Shown one piece after another: positions 61,394 through 64,000 of a DNA stretch of 64,000 bases. Within the stretch, counting starts at the first letter, position 1, and every line of letters begins with the position of its first letter. The translations under genes were made by a program, and so were the position numbers. Origin of the DNA: Siphonobacter aquaeclarae. Its GTDB lineage: Bacteria > Bacteroidota > Bacteroidia > Cytophagales > Spirosomataceae. The DNA is taken from positions 62,001-126,000 of the forward strand of contig NZ_FNGS01000006.1 in assembly GCF_900103285.1 (NCBI RefSeq), given 5' to 3'. The notes below the pieces were generated by a model. The model did no database searches and was not told the DNA's origin. It saw only the letters and a program-made list of their open reading frames with translations.

Positions 61394-62248
61394 TCAGTTG
61401 TTGAGCGAGTACACCATCGGGGTAATCGCCACCTGTACTTCAAGGCCCGATTCTGCCTGGCCCCAGTAGGTTCCGGATACCGGCGTAATCATTTCCGGAA
61501 TCGCGGATGTAGCCAGAACGATGTGCATATCTGCCGCGAGGCAGTTCTGCGTCGGATCGAAACCTCTCCAGCCCGCTCCGGGCAAGTATACTTCCACCCA
61601 GGCATGCAGGTATTGCGCGCCTTCTGCTCCCCCGAAGTAATACCCACTGACAAACCGCGCCGGTATACCAAACGCGCGGCAGCAGGTCATGAACAGGACC
61701 GCATAGTCCCGGCAGGAGCCTTTGCGCGCTCCGAGCGTGACGTCGGCCGCCAGCGGCGCCCCTTCTTCCCGGATTTCATAGGAAAAACCATGAATGGCCT
61801 CGTTGAGCCCCATCAGGAAGCGAAGCGTATCCCAGCGGTTTTCGGTGGCGACCAGCCGCGCAAACTGCTCAACATGCGGCGTGATCCCCTCTTTCTCAAA
61901 ATAGGCTCCCAGTAACCGGCGCTCGGCGTCGGAGTACTTCAGCGGAAGCTTCTGTGCATCAAACGGATAGAGAATAAAATCAAAGGGATTACTCTGCGTC
62001 GTTTCAACAATGGATTCGGCTATGAGAGTAAGCTCTGTCGTGGGGTGCTTGAAAAAAGCCAGGTGCTGCGTATTTCCCTCTGCATCAGTATTGCAGACGA
62101 CTTTCGCGTTTTCCGGAAAAATGCCGAGCCGGAATTCCTCCGTCCGCTGAAAAGCCGTTTGCTTGGGCTGCAGGTAGAGGCGTTGGGGATCCAGGGCGAC
62201 AGAATTGGAATACTGGTAAGCCAGCTGATGACGGATGCGGTAGTGCAT
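61394..62248 (-). CDS. transglutaminase-like cysteine protease (Anbu cluster)
   Basis: 284-residue protein: N-terminal beta domain (MHYRIRHQLAYQYSNSVALD..) typical of bacterial transglutaminase-like N-domains and a papain-like core with triad Cys179 (GSCRDYAVL), His215 (YLHAWVEV) and Asp231 (GFDPTQ). This protein type accompanies Anbu peptidase and alpha-E genes in many bacteria; its substrate is not known. ATG 62248 fits the family start. It has its own -7 element downstream of a hairpin after the Anbu gene. Confidence 0.93.
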   Translation of the reverse strand: MHYRIRHQLAYQYSNSVALDPQRLYLQPKQTAFQRTEEFRLGIFPENAKVVCNTDAEGNTQHLAFFKHPTTELTLIAESIVETTQSNPFDFILYPFDAQKLPLKYSDAERRLLGAYFEKEGITPHVEQFARLVATENRWDTLRFLMGLNEAIHGFSYEIREEGAPLAADVTLGARKGSCRDYAVLFMTCCRAFGIPARFVSGYYFGGAEGAQYLHAWVEVYLPGAGWRGFDPTQNCLAADMHIVLATSAIPEMITPVSGTYWGQAESGLEVQVAITPMVYSLNN

Positions 62249-62316
62249 AACGAAGACGGTTTGCAACCTGTTGATAGTCAGGCTGAATGAGCCACGATCC
62301 GGCGGAAATCGCAGCG

Positions 62317-62324
62317 CAAAGGTA
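62317..62324 (-). promoter_or_regulatory. -7 promoter element of the transglutaminase gene
   Basis: Minus-strand TACCTTTG, exact TAnnTTTG match, 68 bases upstream of the ATG at 62248. Confidence 0.55.
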
Positions 62325-62331
62325 CAAAATG

Positions 62332-62388
62332 CCGGCTGCTTCTCCGAAGAATGCGACCAATACGGCCAAAACCGGGAGAAGCAGCCGG
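62332..62388 (-). terminator. long hairpin after the Anbu gene
   Basis: Perfect 14-base arms CCGGCTGCTTCTCC / GGAGAAGCAGCCGG (62332-62345 and 62375-62388) with 29-base loop, 4 bases after the Anbu stop. After it the minus strand reads CATTTTG, a weak T-run; it is a terminator or an mRNA-stabilising structure. Confidence 0.6.
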
Positions 62389-62392
62389 GGAT

Positions 62393-63130
62393 CTATTCGG
62401 CAGGCTGCCGGGAATGCTCGAAGATCGGAGCCATCCAGTCAGACGGCAACCGCTGTACAGACGAAACCAGCAAAGCGCCCCACTGGTGGGCAATTTGCTC
62501 GACGTCCTCTTTCTCGAAGCGGTGTTCGATCATGTGGAAACTATCGCGCTCGTATACGGCGACGTCAATCGGAAAATCAACGTCGTTGGCGCTGACGCGC
62601 GTCGAGTCAAACGACAGAAAGCCTATTTTCAGGGCGTCGGGCAGAGGCGTTTCGTATTTCAGACCCCGGCGGAGAATTGGCGTGCCATACCCGCTGTTGC
62701 CGATGATGAAGAAAGGCGTATTCGGCCCGACTTCGATCCAGTTGCCTTCCGGGTAAAGCAGGTAGAGTTTGTGCTCGTCGTCATCCTCCAGCTGCCCGCC
62801 GACGATCGCAAACAGGTTAAAGGCAAGACCGGCTTCCCCCAGCGCCATTTTATCCTCGCGGGCTACGCGGCGTACCTGCTCGCCAAAGGCGTTGACCGCT
62901 TTGTAGAGCTTGTTGAAATTGGCATCCCGCTCAGACAATACTTCACGGAAATAGGTAATGGCCTTATCCCGGACAGAGCGCAGTCCGGAGGTCATGATAA
63001 ACAGCGAGTGATGCTCCACCTCGTGAATGGAGATCTTTTTGTTGATCGTCACCTCCGAACCCGAAGTAAGGCGGGTGTCTGCCAATGCGACCAGCCCGGT
63101 TCGCGTTTTGATGCCGAGGCAGTAAGTCAT
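62393..63130 (-). CDS. Anbu (ancestral beta subunit) proteasome-type peptidase
   Basis: 245-residue Ntn-hydrolase related to proteasome beta subunits and HslV. After Met removal Thr2 is the N-terminal nucleophile (MTYCLGIKTRTGLVALADTR), with the Asp and Lys positions of the family in ALADTRLTSG and INKKISI. Forms rings in known examples; physiological substrate unresolved. The neighbouring transglutaminase and alpha-E genes are its standard companions. Its own promoter lies 32 bases upstream. Confidence 0.95.
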   Translation of the reverse strand: MTYCLGIKTRTGLVALADTRLTSGSEVTINKKISIHEVEHHSLFIMTSGLRSVRDKAITYFREVLSERDANFNKLYKAVNAFGEQVRRVAREDKMALGEAGLAFNLFAIVGGQLEDDDEHKLYLLYPEGNWIEVGPNTPFFIIGNSGYGTPILRRGLKYETPLPDALKIGFLSFDSTRVSANDVDFPIDVAVYERDSFHMIEHRFEKEDVEQIAHQWGALLVSSVQRLPSDWMAPIFEHSRQPAE

Positions 63131-63161
63131 GGTGGATGAGTTAGGTATGTCGTTCCTGCTG

Positions 63162-63169
63162 CAAAAGTA
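63162..63169 (-). promoter_or_regulatory. -7 promoter element of the Anbu gene
   Basis: Minus-strand TACTTTTG, exact TAnnTTTG match, 32 bases upstream of the Anbu ATG and just after the alpha-E stop. Confidence 0.6.
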
Positions 63170-63202
63170 GGAAATCCCTGTTGCTTTTCGGGACGTTGGC
63201 TG

Positions 63203-64000
63203 TCAGACGACTGTCTTGAGATCGAAATAGGTTTCGAAAATCGCTTCGCCGACGCAGTTGTTTTTGGACTGAAAGTTATCCAGAAACTCGTGGAGGCCGG
63301 TATTGAAGATATCTTCGATCGTCATAAACTCGATTTCACTGCGCAGTTTGCTGAGCATGCGTTCGGCATTGTTGGTGTAGCTGTTGCCGATATAGCCGCC
63401 GGAGATCTCATAGAGCGACAGTTCCGCCCGCTTGAGCGAGTGCATCACGGAGCGGGGAAAATTCTTTTCCAGAATCAGGAATTCGACAATATGGGCCGGA
63501 GACATGTTCCGGAAACGCTGCCGGTACATGTTGTAAGCAGAAACAGATTTCAGCACCGACGACCATAAAAGCAGGTCCAGCGGCGAGCCGACGGCGTCGA
63601 CATCCGGCAGAAGCGTGAAGTACTTAACGTCGAGAAAGCGGGTCGTTTTATCGGCCCGTTCGAGCATACGCCCGAGCCGCCCGAAATGCCAGCCTTCGTT
63701 GCGGGTAATCGTCGAATCGATGATGCCGTAAAACGTCTGGCAACCAAACTTGATGTCGTCGAAAAAGTCCTGAAAATGCCGCATTTCCCAGCTTTGCGAT
63801 TGCGAAGCCGCTTCTTTGACCATCCAGTAGAGGGCGTTGAGCTGCTCCCACATTTCCCGGGAGATGGTCTCGCGGATGGTCCGGGCGTTTTCCCGGGCAT
63901 ACTGAAGGCAACTGAGGATGGAGTTGGGGTTGCGCGGATCGAACGTCATGAAAAACAGGATGTTTTCCCGGCTCGGCGTTTCATAATGTTCGTAAAAAAT
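63203..64000 (-). CDS. alpha-E domain (DUF403) protein, 5' end beyond window
   Basis: At least 266 residues, helical. The frame runs open past an internal Met at 63949 to the window edge (the codons before it read IFYEHYETPSRENILFF), so the true start is outside. Landmarks: NPNSILSCLQYARENARTIR, EMWEQLNALYWMVKEA, GWHFGRLGRMLERADKTTRF. Alpha-E proteins occur with circularly permuted ATP-grasp, transglutaminase and Anbu proteins and may take part in peptide-like ligation; role unproven. An ATP-grasp (DUF404/407) gene is expected just beyond 64000. Confidence 0.93.
   Translation of the reverse strand: MFYEHYETPSRENILFFMTFDPRNPNSILSCLQYARENARTIRETISREMWEQLNALYWMVKEAASQSQSWEMRHFQDFFDDIKFGCQTFYGIIDSTITRNEGWHFGRLGRMLERADKTTRFLDVKYFTLLPDVDAVGSPLDLLLWSSVLKSVSAYNMYRQRFRNMSPAHIVEFLILEKNFPRSVMHSLKRAELSLYEISGGYIGNSYTNNAERMLSKLRSEIEFMTIEDIFNTGLHEFLDNFQSKNNCVGEAIFETYFDLKTVV

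Overview
The window looks like a chromosome segment of a Bacteroidota bacterium, most likely order Cytophagales (relatives such as Spirosoma, Larkinella or Siphonobacter are plausible; this is inference). Evidence: a DUF5686 outer-membrane protein with a carboxypeptidase-like N-domain, GSCFA, HYC_CC_PP and GH97 proteins, a TonB-dependent receptor with a carboxypeptidase-like domain, rpsF-rpsR-rplI without a priB-type gene, and repeated matches to the Bacteroidota -7 promoter word TAnnTTTG just upstream of genes. Coding density is high and GC is moderate to high by eye. No rRNA, tRNA, transposase gene, prophage or CRISPR array was seen.

Layout. 1-2.1 kb: a TetR / small protein / MFS efflux operon (MFS cut by the window edge). 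2.1-14.4 kb: mostly single housekeeping and envelope genes (DUF5686 protein, PfpI-type protein, a tiny Gln-rich protein, mog, a GT-C membrane protein, metG, a serine hydrolase, an epimerase, an NTF2-like protein, a DUF937 protein). 14.4-17.8 kb: a two-component system and an OmpA-type lipoprotein. 18.0-28.2 kb: a six-gene minus-strand block for glycan breakdown (heparinase II/III-like, GH97, a secreted esterase-like protein, a FucP-type MFS importer, a serine hydrolase/alpha-beta-hydrolase fusion, a DUF4861 protein) with no SusC/SusD pair. 28.4-33.6 kb: a metal locus, probably copper (HYC_CC_PP, TonB receptor, HMA-AraC regulator, Met/His-rich outer-membrane protein, periplasmic HMA protein). 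33.7-35.5 kb: a pair resembling E. coli ygiB-ygiC in architecture. 35.6-46.3 kb: a protein with a DVDDT terpene-cyclase-like motif, a ypdA-deoC-TIM barrel operon, two paralogous lipoproteins, an M3 peptidase, an unknown protein with kinase-like motifs, a GT-C protein and pyrF. 46.4-54.7 kb: rfbC, a hot-dog/ThiE-like pair, and a complete thiSCDEGHF operon behind a TPP riboswitch. 54.8-57.5 kb: ribosomal protein operon, a large composite palindromic repeat and a coiled-coil membrane protein. 57.6-61.4 kb: YggS, GSCFA protein, lipoprotein, Mrp and NifU-type Fe-S proteins. 61.4-64 kb: the Anbu (ancestral proteasome-like peptidase) cluster with a transglutaminase and an alpha-E protein; the rest lies beyond the window.

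The most unusual items are the DVDDT protein, the kinase-motif protein at 43.3 kb, the SusCD-less glycan operon with its fused hydrolase, the self-contained metal-response locus, the ygiBC-like pair, the composite mirror repeat at 56.1-56.5 kb and an apparent terminator between the promoter and start codon of mrp. No system in this window is clearly new as a whole; the candidates are stated with what would test them.
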